Below are positions 50,971-60,628 of a stretch of 64,000 bases of DNA, in pieces. A model generated the notes under the pieces. It was not told the origin of the DNA, made no database searches, and was given only the letters and a program-made list of their open reading frames with translations. The stretch's first letter is position 1, and each line of letters opens with the position of its first letter. The DNA comes from Mycolicibacterium fluoranthenivorans (GTDB lineage Bacteria > Actinomycetota > Actinomycetes > Mycobacteriales > Mycobacteriaceae), in the NCBI RefSeq assembly GCF_011758805.1, contig NZ_JAANOW010000003.1, positions 62,001 through 126,000 on the forward strand. Direction: 5' to 3'. The position numbers and the translations under genes are program-made.

Positions 50971-51074
50971 AGCACGGCGAACTCCGCGCTGAGCTACGCT
51001 TCCGATCGGAAATGCATGGCGGCGACCTTTGCCGTAATTGCACCGGAAGACTTCGACCTCCGAGGAGTTATGTC

Positions 51075-51800
51075 ATGAGAGCATCTGCGCTCACCGGTTT
51101 GGCGGCCGCGGCCACCGCCCTGGCCGTGGTCCTTTCCGGCTGCGGCTCCGACACCAAGACCGCCACGAGCAGTAGCGAGAAGACCACCGCGTCGTCGTCG
51201 GAGAAGACGTCGACCAGTAAGTCCGAGACCCCGACCAAGAAGCCGAAGGTGGCGCCGCGCGACGAGGACGCGACCGGGCCGAACGAGACCATCGCCGGCT
51301 ATATCAAGGCGAACAACATCCAGGAGACCCCCGTGCACCGGGGCGATCCCGGCTCGCCGACCATCGACCTGCCGCTGCCCGAAGGTTGGAAATCCGCCGG
51401 CACCGACACCCCGGACTGGGCCTACGGAGCGATCGTCTACACCGGCCCCGAGGCGGCCGAGTACACCCCGAGCGTCGTCGCGATCGTGTCGAAGCTGACG
51501 GGCAACGTCGATCCCCAGAAGATCCTCGATCTGGCTCCGGGCGAACTGCAGAACCTCGCCGGTTACGAGCCACTCAACGAGGGCGCGGCCAGCACCCTCG
51601 GCGAATACCCTGCCTTCCAGCTGGGCGGCACCTGGGTCCAGGACGGCCAGAAGAAGATCGTCGCGCAGAAGACGGTCGTCATCCCCGGCAGCGACGGCCT
51701 CTATGTGCTGCAGCTCAATGCCGACGGTCTGGAGGACCAGGTGGACATCGTGGGCGCGGCGACCGACGCCATCGACTCGGGAACCACCATCACGCCCTGA
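51075..51800 (+). CDS. LpqN/LpqT-family lipoprotein
   Basis: 241 residues from ATG 51075 (GGAG eight bases upstream). Signal peptide with lipobox LSGC (Cys ~23), Ser/Thr/Lys-rich linker ~25-60, then an LpqN-like domain (TIDLPLPEGWKSAG, DWAYGAIVYTGPE, VAIVSKLTGNVDP, LGGTWVQDGQKKIVAQKTV). Surface lipoprotein; LpqN-type proteins bind other cell-envelope proteins. Function here unknown. A strong terminator follows. Confidence 0.85.
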   Translation: MRASALTGLAAAATALAVVLSGCGSDTKTATSSSEKTTASSSEKTSTSKSETPTKKPKVAPRDEDATGPNETIAGYIKANNIQETPVHRGDPGSPTIDLPLPEGWKSAGTDTPDWAYGAIVYTGPEAAEYTPSVVAIVSKLTGNVDPQKILDLAPGELQNLAGYEPLNEGAASTLGEYPAFQLGGTWVQDGQKKIVAQKTVVIPGSDGLYVLQLNADGLEDQVDIVGAATDAIDSGTTITP

Positions 51801-51813
51801 CCTGAACGACGAG

Positions 51814-51845
51814 AACGCCTCCACGGGTACGCCCGTGGAGGCGTT
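51814..51845 (+). terminator. 14-bp perfect hairpin after the lipoprotein gene
   Basis: AACGCCTCCACGGG pairs with CCCGTGGAGGCGTT around a four-base loop, 14 bases after the stop. Poor T-tail (GTCATGTTC), but the stem is strong. Confidence 0.75.
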
Positions 51846-51983
51846 GTCATGTTCATCGCCGCAGGTCAGAATGCCCCGCGGCGGCATCGTGAACAAATCG
51901 GACGGGCACCCTGGTCGATACCGCAGGTACCGGGTAGGTTTGCCCTAGCCGTTCAGTTACTCACCAGTAAGGGAGAGTCGACC

Positions 51984-53537
51984 ATGCCCGCTCCATCCGC
52001 CGCGGACTTCGCTCGTCTGCGCACGCTGGTCGCCATCGACGATGTTGACGCGCGCCCGTCCAAGCCGATCGACGAGGTGTTCACCGGCAGGGAACTCACC
52101 ACCATCCCGGTCGGCAATGCCGACGACGTCGCCGCCGCGTTCGTCAAAGCCCGTGCCGCGCAGGCCAAATGGGCCCAGCGCCCGGTTGCTGAGCGGTCCG
52201 CGGTCATCGAACGGTTCCGCGACCTGGTGATCGCCAACCGCGATTTCCTGATGGATGTCGCGCAGGCCGAAACCGGAAAGGCCCGCTCGGCCGCTCAGGA
52301 AGAGATCGTCGACATGATCCTCAACGCGCGTTACTACGCGCGGGAGGCGGTCAAGCTGCTGGGCACCAAGCGGGTGCAGGGCCTGTTGCCCGGCCTCGTC
52401 AAAACTGTGGTCAACCACCACCCCAAGGGCGTCATCGGCGTCATCTCGCCGTGGAACTACCCGATGGCACTGTCCATCTCCGACTCGATCCCCGCGTTGC
52501 TGGCGGGCAACGCCGTGGTGGTCAAACCCGACAGCCAGACTCCCTACTGCACGCTGGCCAACGCCGAACTGCTGTACCAGGCCGGGCTACCGCGCGACCT
52601 GTTCGCCGTGGTGCCCGGGCCCGGGTCGGTGGTCGGCACCGCGATCGTGGCCCACTGCGACTACCTGATGTTCACCGGTTCCACCTCCACCGGCCGGACG
52701 CTGGCCGAACAGTGTGGCAGCCGGCTCATCGGCTTCTCCGCCGAGCTCGGCGGCAAGAACCCGATGATCGTGACCAAGGGCGCCAACCTCGACGTCGCCG
52801 CCAAGGCCGCCACCCGGGCGTGTTTCTCCAACGCCGGGCAGCTGTGCATCTCGATCGAACGGATCTATGTCGAACGATCCGTCGCCGACGAGTTCGCCGC
52901 CAAGTTCGCCAAGCAGGTCAAGGCGATGAAGCTCTCCACCGCCTACGATTTCAGCGCAGATATGGGCAGCCTGATCTCGGAGGACCAGATCAAGACGGTG
53001 TCCGGACACGTCGATGACGCGTTGGCCAAGGGCGCCAAGGTGATCGCCGGTGGCAACGCCCGCCCCGACATCGGCCCGCTGTTCTTCGAGCCGACCGTGC
53101 TCACCGATGTCAACGACGAGATGGAGTGCGGCCGCAACGAGACCTTCGGGCCCTTGGTGTCCATCTACCCCGTCGACTCGGTCGATGAGGCGATCGCCAA
53201 GGCCAACGACACCGAATACGGGCTGAATGCCAGTGTGTGGGCGGGCAGCAAGGCCGAGGGTGAGGCGATCGCGGCCCGGCTGCAGGCCGGCACCGTGAAC
53301 GTCGACGAGGGCTATGCCCTGGCCTTCGGCAGCACCGCTGCGCCGATGGGCGGGATGAAGGCCTCCGGGGTGGGGCGCAGGCACGGCGCCGACGGCATTC
53401 TCAAATACACCGAGTCCCAAACGGTGTCCACCGCCCGGGTGATCAATCTCGATCCGCCGCTGGGCATTCCGTCGACGTGGTGGCAGAGGGCACTCACCCC
53501 GATGATCCAGGCGGTGCAGAAGCTGCCCGGCCGGTGA
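51984..53537 (+). CDS. gabD2: Succinic semialdehyde dehydrogenase (GabD2 type)
   Basis: 517 residues, very close to Rv1731 GabD2 (518). Oxidises succinic semialdehyde to succinate with NADP. Catalytic Asn in SPWNYP, Glu in FSAELGGK, and Cys in NAGQLCISIERIY (last Cys of the GQxC motif); FTGSTSTG cofactor loop. Start at 51984 has GGGAGAG nine bases upstream; the frame from 51849 would begin inside the terminator. Its place between side-chain genes is unexpected, but central metabolism from sterol rings feeds succinate. Confidence 0.93.
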   Translation: MPAPSAADFARLRTLVAIDDVDARPSKPIDEVFTGRELTTIPVGNADDVAAAFVKARAAQAKWAQRPVAERSAVIERFRDLVIANRDFLMDVAQAETGKARSAAQEEIVDMILNARYYAREAVKLLGTKRVQGLLPGLVKTVVNHHPKGVIGVISPWNYPMALSISDSIPALLAGNAVVVKPDSQTPYCTLANAELLYQAGLPRDLFAVVPGPGSVVGTAIVAHCDYLMFTGSTSTGRTLAEQCGSRLIGFSAELGGKNPMIVTKGANLDVAAKAATRACFSNAGQLCISIERIYVERSVADEFAAKFAKQVKAMKLSTAYDFSADMGSLISEDQIKTVSGHVDDALAKGAKVIAGGNARPDIGPLFFEPTVLTDVNDEMECGRNETFGPLVSIYPVDSVDEAIAKANDTEYGLNASVWAGSKAEGEAIAARLQAGTVNVDEGYALAFGSTAAPMGGMKASGVGRRHGADGILKYTESQTVSTARVINLDPPLGIPSTWWQRALTPMIQAVQKLPGR

Positions 53538-53540
53538 CCC

Positions 53541-53574
53541 CTTCCGCGCCCAAACGCACGTTTGGGCGCGGAAG
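53541..53574. terminator. 34-base perfect hairpin between convergent genes
   Basis: Two 16-base perfectly complementary arms separated by CA; arms begin CTTCCGCGCCC and end GGGCGCGGAAG. It lies four bases after the gabD2 stop and 37 before the end of the convergent gene, suited to terminate both. Confidence 0.75.
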
Positions 53575-53610
53575 TGCGGGTAGATCAGGCCATTGCGTCG
53601 ATCTCGGCGG

Positions 53611-54732
53611 TCAGGACCCTGCGATATCGTCGAGTCGCTTCGTGGCCTGCTCGAATCCCGCCACCAACTCGGCGATGATGTCGGCGACGGGGCGGATCTC
53701 GTTCATCCGGCCCACGATCTGACCCACCGGCATGGACACCGTGTCCGGATTGTCCGACTCGTTCATCCGCTGGTGTGCCTCGCTGACCAGGATGTTCTGC
53801 AGCGGCATCGGCAGCGGCTCCGGAGCGTCCGGCGCATCCCAGGCATCGGTCCACTTGGTCTTCAGCAACCGGGCCGGCTTGCCCGTGTAGATCTTGCGGC
53901 GCACCGTGTCAGCGGTGGTCGCGCGCAGCAGCGCGTCCTGGATGGTCGATGTGCCGCCGGGCAACCGGTGACCCAAGTCGTATTCGGCCGCAGTCAGGAA
54001 GGCCGAGCCCATCCACACGCCCTGGGCGCCGAGCGCCAGCGCGGCCGCCACCTGGCGGCCGGTGCCGATACCGCCGGCGGCCAGGACCGGCGCCTTGCCG
54101 TCGAGTGCGTCCACGATTTCCGGCCAGAGCACGACCGAACCGATCTCACCGGTATGCCCGCCGGCCTCGTGCCCCTGCGCGACGACGATGTCGACACCGT
54201 TCTCGACATGACGCAACGCGTGCTTGGCGCTGCCGGCCAGTGCGGCCACCGGCACGCCGGCCGCGTGCGCCTGCTCGATGACGTCGACGGGTGGCGAGCC
54301 CAGCGCATTGGCGATCAGCTTGATCGGATGCTTGAGCGCCACGTCGACATGGCTACGCGCCACCGAATGCAGCCAGCCCAGCACACCCTCGTTCTTCTCC
54401 TCGTCCTCGGGCAGCGGCGGAACACCCAGATCGGCAAGGGTTTTCGCGACGAAGTCGCGGTGGCTCTGCGGGATCAGCTTGTTGATGTCGACGGCAGTGC
54501 CCTCGGTGGGGATCTTGGCCGGCATCACGATGTCCACGCCGTACGGCTTGCCATCGGTATTGGCGTCCATCCACTGCAGGACTTCTTCGAGATCGTCGGC
54601 GTCGTTGAACCGCACGCAGCCCAGCACGCCCAGGCCGCCGGCCTTGCTGACCGCCGCGGCCACCTTCTCCGACGGGGTGAATACGAAGATCGGGTATTCG
54701 ATCCCGAACTTGTCGCAGAGTTCGGTTCTCAT
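53611..54732 (-). CDS. Nitronate monooxygenase / 2-nitropropane dioxygenase-family flavoprotein
   Basis: 373 residues from ATG 54732. FMN TIM barrel: VAAAVSKAGGLGVLG, AQGHEAGGHTG (~190-200), APVLAAGGIGTGRQVAAAL and QGVWMGSAFL. Overlaps the fadD19 stop by four bases (ATGA), so under the KstR promoter of fadD19. Some mycobacterial members (IpdC, Rv3553) act as reductases in steroid-ring catabolism, so a role on a steroid-CoA is possible. Absent next to fadD19 in M. tuberculosis as I recall. Confidence 0.9.
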   Translation of the reverse strand: MRTELCDKFGIEYPIFVFTPSEKVAAAVSKAGGLGVLGCVRFNDADDLEEVLQWMDANTDGKPYGVDIVMPAKIPTEGTAVDINKLIPQSHRDFVAKTLADLGVPPLPEDEEKNEGVLGWLHSVARSHVDVALKHPIKLIANALGSPPVDVIEQAHAAGVPVAALAGSAKHALRHVENGVDIVVAQGHEAGGHTGEIGSVVLWPEIVDALDGKAPVLAAGGIGTGRQVAAALALGAQGVWMGSAFLTAAEYDLGHRLPGGTSTIQDALLRATTADTVRRKIYTGKPARLLKTKWTDAWDAPDAPEPLPMPLQNILVSEAHQRMNESDNPDTVSMPVGQIVGRMNEIRPVADIIAELVAGFEQATKRLDDIAGS

Positions 54733-56387
54733 TTCGCTCCTACGTGTTTGGCGTGCACCTCGTCGGCCGGGCGCTCTTCGGTCGTGTCCTTGGCCCACCG
54801 GTAGTCGGGCTTACCCGCCGGGGACCGCTTCACCTCGTCGACCAGCCAAAGACTGCGCGGCACTTTGTATCCCGCGATCTCACTGCGGACGAACTCATCC
54901 AGCGAGGCCAGCGTCGGCCGGGTCCCCTCGCGCGGCTGCACCACGGCCGCCACGTGATTGCCGAAGCGCTCGTCGGGCACCCCGACCACCAGCGCGTCGA
55001 ACACATCCGGATGACCCTTGAGCGCGGCCTCCACCTCTTCGGGGTAGATCTTCTCGCCACCACTGTTGATCGACACCGAGCCGCGACCCAGCATGGTCAC
55101 GCTGCCGTCGGCCTCGACGGTGGCGTAGTCACCCGGGATCGCGTACCGCACACCGTTGATGGTCCGGAACGTCTCGGCGGTCTTCTTCTCGTCCTTGAAG
55201 TAGCCGACCGGGATGTGACCGCGCTTGGCGAGGATGCCGCGCACCCCGGATCCGGGGACCACCGGGTTGCCGTCCTCGTCGAGCACCGCGGTGTTCTTGT
55301 CGATGGTGACCCGCGGTCCACCGGTGTGAGACTGTCCCTTGGCCACCACGCTGGTGCCGCCGAAGCCGGTCTCCGAAGAGCCGATCGAGTCGGTGATGAC
55401 GCGGTTGGGCAGCAGCTCCAGGAACTTCTCCTTGAGGCTGGTGGAGAACAGGGCCGCGGTGCTGGCCAACAGGAACAGACTCGACAGGTCGAATTCGTTG
55501 CCTTTCTCCTGGTGCGCCAGCAGCGAATCCAGCAGCGGCCGCGCCATCGCGTCACCGGTGAAGAACAGCAGGTTCACCTTGTGCTCGTGGATGGCGCGCC
55601 ACACCTCGTCGGCGTCGAACTCCGGCACCAGCAGTACGGTGCCGCCGGAGAACAGCGCCATCCAGGTGGCGGACTGGGTGGCGCCGTGGATCATCGGCGG
55701 AATCGGGTAACGCACCATGGGACCGCTGGTGGCGGCCTGCTTGGACAGGTCGTATTCGTCGGCCAGGGGCTCACCGGTGGCGAAGTCGGTGCCGCCCAGC
55801 AGCACTCGGTAGATGTCCTCGTGGCGCCACATCACGCCCTTGGGGAAGCCGGTGGTGCCGCCGGTGTAGAGCAGGTAGATGTCGTCCGCGCTGCGCGGTC
55901 CGAAGTCGCGCTCCGGGGAGTGCTCGGCGATGGCGGAGTAGAACTCGACACCGCCATATCTGAGGAAGTCCTCAGCTGGACCTTCTGTGCCATCTTCCAC
56001 GACGAGCACGGTCTTGATGTTCGGTGTCTCCGGGAGCACGTTGGCGACCCGGTCGGCGTAGCGCCGCTCGTGTACCAGCGCGACCATGTCGGAGTTGTCG
56101 AACAGATACTTCAGCTCACCCTCGACATAGCGGAAGTTCACGTTCACCAGGATCGCGCCGGCCTTGACGATGCCGAGCATCGCGATGACGATCTCGATGC
56201 GATTGCGGCAGTACAGGCCGACCTTGTCGTCCTTCTGGATGCCCTGCGACTGGAGGTAGTGGGCGAAGCGGTTCGCCTTCTCCTCCAGCTGGGCGTAGGT
56301 GAGTTGATCGTCCGCACTGATGAGGGCGACACGGTCCGGCACAGCGTCGATGGCGTGCTCGGCAAGATCGGCGATATTCAGGGCCAC
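54729..56387 (-). CDS. fadD19: Steroid-CoA synthetase FadD19
   Basis: 552 residues from GTG 56387 (Rv3515c 548). ANL motifs YLLYTGGTTGFPKGVMW, SIGSSETGFGG, GRGSVSINSGGEKIYPEEVE, and C-terminal Lys in SPAGKPDYRWAK. Activates C26-carboxylated sterol side chains to CoA esters; in rhodococci essential for C24-branched sterols such as sitosterol. KstR box 12 bases upstream of the start. Divergent from echA19. The longer frame to 57137 overlaps echA19 and is rejected. Confidence 0.95.
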   Translation of the reverse strand: MALNIADLAEHAIDAVPDRVALISADDQLTYAQLEEKANRFAHYLQSQGIQKDDKVGLYCRNRIEIVIAMLGIVKAGAILVNVNFRYVEGELKYLFDNSDMVALVHERRYADRVANVLPETPNIKTVLVVEDGTEGPAEDFLRYGGVEFYSAIAEHSPERDFGPRSADDIYLLYTGGTTGFPKGVMWRHEDIYRVLLGGTDFATGEPLADEYDLSKQAATSGPMVRYPIPPMIHGATQSATWMALFSGGTVLLVPEFDADEVWRAIHEHKVNLLFFTGDAMARPLLDSLLAHQEKGNEFDLSSLFLLASTAALFSTSLKEKFLELLPNRVITDSIGSSETGFGGTSVVAKGQSHTGGPRVTIDKNTAVLDEDGNPVVPGSGVRGILAKRGHIPVGYFKDEKKTAETFRTINGVRYAIPGDYATVEADGSVTMLGRGSVSINSGGEKIYPEEVEAALKGHPDVFDALVVGVPDERFGNHVAAVVQPREGTRPTLASLDEFVRSEIAGYKVPRSLWLVDEVKRSPAGKPDYRWAKDTTEERPADEVHAKHVGAK

Positions 56388-56398
56388 GGAACCTAAAC

Positions 56399-56412
56399 TA
56401 GAACGTGTTACA
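56399..56412. promoter_or_regulatory. KstR box TAGAACGTGTTACA between fadD19 and echA19
   Basis: Full match to TNNAACNNGTTNNA in the 69-bp divergent spacer, controlling both genes. Same 14-mer as at 46185. Confidence 0.88.
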
Positions 56413-56456
56413 TTTCGTGACAAGTCTGGGGTTGTCGAGCAGAGAGGCTGGGACGG

Positions 56457-57257
56457 GTGACGGAGAGCGAAAAGGGGCCTGACGCCCTCATTGAGCAGCG
56501 CGGACACACCTTGATCGTGACGCTCAACCGCCCGGAGGCGCGCAATGCACTTTCTGGCGAGATGCTCTCGATCATGGTCGAGGCGTGGGACCGCGTCGAC
56601 AGCGATCCGGAGATCCGCACGTGCATCCTGACCGGTGCGGGCGGTTACTTCTGCGCGGGTATGGACCTCAAAGGCGCCACCAAGAAGCCGCCGGGTGACT
56701 CGTTCAAGGACGGCAGCTACGACCCCTCGCGTATCGACGGTCTGCTCAAGGGCCGCCGGCTCACCAAGCCGCTGATCGCCGCCGTCGAAGGACCAGCCAT
56801 CGCGGGCGGCACCGAGATTCTGCAGGGCACCGATATCCGCGTCGCCGGCGAGAGCGCCAAGTTCGGGATCTCGGAGGCCAAGTGGAGCCTCTACCCGATG
56901 GGCGGTTCGGCGGTGCGCCTGGTACGCCAGATCCCGTACACCATCGCGTGCGACATGCTGTTGACCGGACGGCACATCACCGCCCAACAGGCGCTGGACT
57001 ACGGACTGATCGGTTACGTGGTGCCCGACGGCACCGCACTCGACAAGGCCCTGGAGATCGCCGAGGTGATCAACAACAACGGGCCGCTGGCCGTGCAGGC
57101 CATCCTCAAGACGATCCGCGACACCGAGGGCATGCACGAACTGGATGCCTTCAAACCCGATACCGCCAACGGCATCCCGGTGTTCCTGTCCGAGGACGCC
57201 AAGGAAGGTCCGCTGGCGTTCAAGGAGAAGCGGGCACCTCAGTTCAAGATGCGCTGA
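56457..57257 (+). CDS. echA19: Enoyl-CoA hydratase EchA19
   Basis: 266 residues from GTG 56457 (AGAGAGG upstream). Crotonase fold: [25 protein letters not shown] (oxyanion hole), [14 protein letters not shown] and [14 protein letters not shown]. Hydrates the C22-C23 double bond of side-chain CoAs (Rv3516). Alone in its transcription unit; its last 14 bases overlap the convergent transporter. Confidence 0.95.
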   Translation: MTESEKGPDALIEQRGHTLIVTLNRPEARNALSGEMLSIMVEAWDRVDSDPEIRTCILTGAGGYFCAGMDLKGATKKPPGDSFKDGSYDPSRIDGLLKGRRLTKPLIAAVEGPAIAGGTEILQGTDIRVAGESAKFGISEAKWSLYPMGGSAVRLVRQIPYTIACDMLLTGRHITAQQALDYGLIGYVVPDGTALDKALEIAEVINNNGPLAVQAILKTIRDTEGMHELDAFKPDTANGIPVFLSEDAKEGPLAFKEKRAPQFKMR

Positions 57258-58590
57258 CCCGGTCCGCGGTTGCCGGCAGGAACGCGTCCCCCTGCTCCCG
57301 GTCGAGGTAGGTGGTGGCCTTGTTCTTGAGGAAGAACAGGTACACCGTCAGCGACAACGCGATGCAGACCGTGACGTAGCCGATGAACAGGGGAACCTGG
57401 TCGCGGGCCTTGAGCGCCTGATAGATCAGCGGCGCGGTGCCGCCGAAAGCCGAATTCGCCAGTGCATATCCGACTCCCACGCCGAGTGCCCGCACGTGGG
57501 CGGGGAACAGTTCGGATTTCACCAGGGCGTTGATCGACGTGTAGCCGGTGAGGATCACGTAGCCGACGGCGACCAGCAGAAACGACAGCAGCGGTGAATG
57601 CGTCTGCGGCAGATAGGTGTACAGCACGTAGGTGTACACGACCCCGCCGAAGCCGAAGAACAGCAGCAGCGGCTTGCGTCCCACCCTGTCGCTGATGATG
57701 CCGCCGACCGGCTGCAGCAGCATCAGGAAGATCAGACCGATCAGGTTGATCCAGGTGGCCGTCATCGCCTCGTTCTTGTAGGTGGCCTTGACGATGGCCG
57801 GAGCATTCACGCTGTAGGCGTAGAACGCCACGGTGCCGCCGAGGGTGATCAGGAAGCACAGCAGCAGCGGCCGCCAGTAGCGCGTGAGCAGTACCCGGAT
57901 GGACCCCGCACCCGTGTCCTTGCCCTCCCTGATCGCCGCCAGTTGCTCGGCGGACAGGGATTCATCCATGGTGCGCCGCAGCCAGAACACCACGATCGCG
58001 GCCGCACCGCCGACGGCGAACCCGATGCGCCAACCGAATTCGTGCACCTGCTCGGTGCTCAACGTGGTCAGGATGATCAGCAGGGTGAACTGGGCGAGCA
58101 CATGACCGCCCACCAGCGTGACGTACTGGAAGGACGAGAAGAAGCCGCGCCGCTCCCGCGTCGCGGCCTCCGACATGTAGGTCGCCGAGGTGCCGTACTC
58201 GCCACCGGTGGCGAAACCCTGTACCAGCCGGCACAGGATCAGCACGATGGGAGCGGCGACACCGATGGTCTCCCGGCCGGGCACCACCGCGATCACCAGT
58301 GAGCACAGGGCCATCAGCGAGACGCTGATGGTCAGCGCGGCGCGCCGGCCCCGCCGGTCGGCGAACCTGCCGAAGAACCACGAGCCCAGCGGCCTGGTCA
58401 GGAATGTGACCGCGAAGATCGCGTAGACGTAGATCGTCGAATTCTGGTCTGCCGGATCGAAGAACTGCTTCTCGAAGTACGTCGCGAAGACGGTGTAGAC
58501 GTAGACGTCGTACCACTCGACCAGGTTTCCCGACGATCCCCTGATGGTGTTCCAGACGGCGCGGCGGGTGTCCGCCCTCGATGTGGTCAT
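57244..58590 (-). CDS. MFS transporter, metabolite:H+ symporter (MHS) type
   Basis: 448 residues, 12 predicted helices. MHS signature [19 protein letters not shown] at the N-terminus, cytoplasmic loop [28 protein letters not shown], and the sixth loop DRVGRKPLL. Imports organic acids, alpha-ketoglutarate, proline/betaine or shikimate-type substrates; substrate here unknown. It lies 73 bases downstream of cyp142 on the same strand with no intervening terminator, so it is probably in the KstR-controlled Rv3519-cyp142 transcript. Not present beside cyp142 in M. tuberculosis as I recall. Confidence 0.92.
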   Translation of the reverse strand: MTTSRADTRRAVWNTIRGSSGNLVEWYDVYVYTVFATYFEKQFFDPADQNSTIYVYAIFAVTFLTRPLGSWFFGRFADRRGRRAALTISVSLMALCSLVIAVVPGRETIGVAAPIVLILCRLVQGFATGGEYGTSATYMSEAATRERRGFFSSFQYVTLVGGHVLAQFTLLIILTTLSTEQVHEFGWRIGFAVGGAAAIVVFWLRRTMDESLSAEQLAAIREGKDTGAGSIRVLLTRYWRPLLLCFLITLGGTVAFYAYSVNAPAIVKATYKNEAMTATWINLIGLIFLMLLQPVGGIISDRVGRKPLLLFFGFGGVVYTYVLYTYLPQTHSPLLSFLLVAVGYVILTGYTSINALVKSELFPAHVRALGVGVGYALANSAFGGTAPLIYQALKARDQVPLFIGYVTVCIALSLTVYLFFLKNKATTYLDREQGDAFLPATADRVSAS

Positions 58591-58663
58591 ACCCCATCTT
58601 CAGCGGTCGCACGTGCCCGCAGTGCCGGCTCTGCCGGATTTGCCGCCGAGTTCTTTCCGGTAT

Positions 58664-59872
58664 CTAGTCCAGAATCCGCGGGGTCGGGGTGAACACCACC
58701 GGCATGGCCTCGGGGCCGCTGACGAAGTTGGCCGGCCGCAGCGGAACCTCGGCGCCGTCGGCCAGCCGCAGATCCGGTAGCCGGCGCAGCACCCGCTGGG
58801 TCATCAGTTTGAGCTCCAGACGGGCCAGCTGATTGCCCAGGCAGAAGTGGCTGCCGAAGCCGAAGGCCAGGTGGCTGTTCGGGTTTCGGTCGATGTGGAA
58901 CTCGTGCGCGTTCTCGAACGCCGATTCGTCGAAGTTGGCGGACTCGAACATGAGCATGATCTTCTCGCCGGCTTTGAGCTCGGTGCCGTGGAACGCGGTG
59001 TCCGCTGTGACCGTGCGGCACATGTTCTTCACCGGCGAGGTCCAGCGCAGCATCTCCTCGATGGCGCCGGGGAGCAACGACTCATCGGCGACCAGTGCCT
59101 CCCACTGGTCCCGGTGCCGCAGCAGTTGCTCGGTACCGCCGGACAGGGTGTGCCGGGTGGTCTCGTCACCTCCGATGAGGATCAGCAGCGTCTCGAAGAC
59201 GATCTCGTCGTCGCTCATCCGCTGCCCCTCCACCTCGGAGTGCACCAGCACGGAGAACAGATCCTCGGTCGGATCGGCGCGCCGCTTGGCGATGACGTCC
59301 ATGGTGAACGCCGTGTATGCGGCGAAGGTCTCCATCAACTTCTGGACGGCCGATTCGTCGACATGCGAAGACAACCCGCACACCAGGTCATCGGACCACT
59401 GCAGCAACATCTCGCGTTCGGTCGGCAGCACGCCGAGCATGTCCCCGATGACCGCCATCGGCAGCGGAGCCGCGATCTCGCGGACGAAGTCGGCCGCACC
59501 GCGCTCGCACACACCGTCGATCAGGGTGTCGCACAGCCGCTCGATGGCCGGCAATTTGTCCATCACCCGTTTGCGGGTGAAGCCGGCGTTGACGAGCTTG
59601 CGCCGCACCAGATGCGCCGGATCGTCCATATCGATCATGTACGGCATACCCGGCTGGTCGGGCCGGATGCCGCCGGCGCTGGAGAACAGTTCCGGGTTGC
59701 GTTCGGCGTCGAGCACCGCCTGATAGCTGGCGGCGGCGGCCAGCCCGTTGCGATCCCGGAACACCGGTTGGTGGGCCCGCATCCAGCGGTAGGCCTCGCG
59801 TGCCGCGGGTCCGTCGGCGTAGAAGCGGCCGTCGGCCAGGTCCACATCGGGTTTGGCGACGACGGTCGTCAT
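58664..59872 (-). CDS. cyp142: Cytochrome P450 CYP142
   Basis: 402 residues. GGDETT (234-239), ExxR EMLR (273-276), haem loop FGFGSHFCLG with Cys344. Catalyses 26-hydroxylation and carboxylation of cholest-4-en-3-one (Rv3518c). Overlaps the Rv3519-like stop by four bases (ATGA), under the KstR box at 60596. Complements CYP125 in several species. Confidence 0.95.
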   Translation of the reverse strand: MTTVVAKPDVDLADGRFYADGPAAREAYRWMRAHQPVFRDRNGLAAAASYQAVLDAERNPELFSSAGGIRPDQPGMPYMIDMDDPAHLVRRKLVNAGFTRKRVMDKLPAIERLCDTLIDGVCERGAADFVREIAAPLPMAVIGDMLGVLPTEREMLLQWSDDLVCGLSSHVDESAVQKLMETFAAYTAFTMDVIAKRRADPTEDLFSVLVHSEVEGQRMSDDEIVFETLLILIGGDETTRHTLSGGTEQLLRHRDQWEALVADESLLPGAIEEMLRWTSPVKNMCRTVTADTAFHGTELKAGEKIMLMFESANFDESAFENAHEFHIDRNPNSHLAFGFGSHFCLGNQLARLELKLMTQRVLRRLPDLRLADGAEVPLRPANFVSGPEAMPVVFTPTPRILD

Positions 59873-60585
59873 GCGATCTCCTTGGCGTCACCGAAGGTCA
59901 TGTCCACGTTCCGCACGGATCCCGAGAACATCGCCCCTTTGGGGAAGCCGAGTTCGGCGAGTTCCCGAGCGTAGGGATGGTCACCGAGACGCACCCGCGC
60001 CCCGCCCGGCCGGTAGCGCACACCCGTCATCCGCATCTCGCCGGAGGTCTCGCGGGTGACGCCGTCCAGATGCGAGTACGTGGGGTGGACCTGGGTGCGC
60101 GAGGTGAACATCGCGGGCACGGGCAGTCCCGGGCTGAAATCCATGCCGACGGCATGGGTGCCGTCGATGCTGACGTCGAAGGAGAACGACCTCCCGTCGA
60201 CAATGTTGAAGTCCGCCATCACCTTCGGGTAACCCCAGATGGTCCGGCCGGCCTCCAGCGTGAAGGCCTGATCGACGGGCAGGTGGTGAATAAACGCCCC
60301 GGCCGACCGCAACGCCTTCCACCCCGAGGCCTGCTGCCCCGGCGGATTGACCATCACGTTGGTGCCGTACTCGTGGTACTGGCCCAGGTCGGTGTCGAGG
60401 TAGTGCATCAGCATCAGCACGACGACGGCCTTGCCGGGCCGGTGGCGGCAGACCTGCAGGCCGCTGTAGTCGATCATCCGCTGGGCGGCATCGGCATTCA
60501 CCGAGAACATGGCCATGTGCTGCTGCGCGGTGCGTACCCGCACCGGCATCGTCAGGACGGTGCCGGCGATGGTGTGTTGCGTCAC
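59869..60585 (-). CDS. Acetoacetate-decarboxylase-like protein (Rv3519-type)
   Basis: 238 residues. Acetoacetate-decarboxylase superfamily pattern: TIWGYPKVMADFNI, ADLYVNPPG-like NVMVNPPGQQ, and the beta-cone strands FSFDVSIDG. A catalytic Lys pair is not obvious. First gene of the KstR-controlled Rv3519-cyp142-MFS unit. Function in sterol breakdown not known. Confidence 0.88.
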   Translation of the reverse strand: MTQHTIAGTVLTMPVRVRTAQQHMAMFSVNADAAQRMIDYSGLQVCRHRPGKAVVVLMLMHYLDTDLGQYHEYGTNVMVNPPGQQASGWKALRSAGAFIHHLPVDQAFTLEAGRTIWGYPKVMADFNIVDGRSFSFDVSIDGTHAVGMDFSPGLPVPAMFTSRTQVHPTYSHLDGVTRETSGEMRMTGVRYRPGGARVRLGDHPYARELAELGFPKGAMFSGSVRNVDMTFGDAKEIA

Positions 60586-60595
60586 ACGCCAAATC

Positions 60596-60609
60596 TAGAA
60601 CGCGTTCTA
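60596..60609. promoter_or_regulatory. KstR box TAGAACGCGTTCTA in an 18-bp palindrome
   Basis: Perfect palindrome extending to TCTAGAACGCGTTCTAGA (60594-60611), 11 bases upstream of the Rv3519-like start. Confidence 0.9.
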
Positions 60610-60628
60610 GACAACTGCAAGAAAGTGT

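Noticed and set aside
54744..56396. 550-codon open frame antisense to fadD19
   Set aside because: Shadow frame without domain features; fadD19 motifs are clear.
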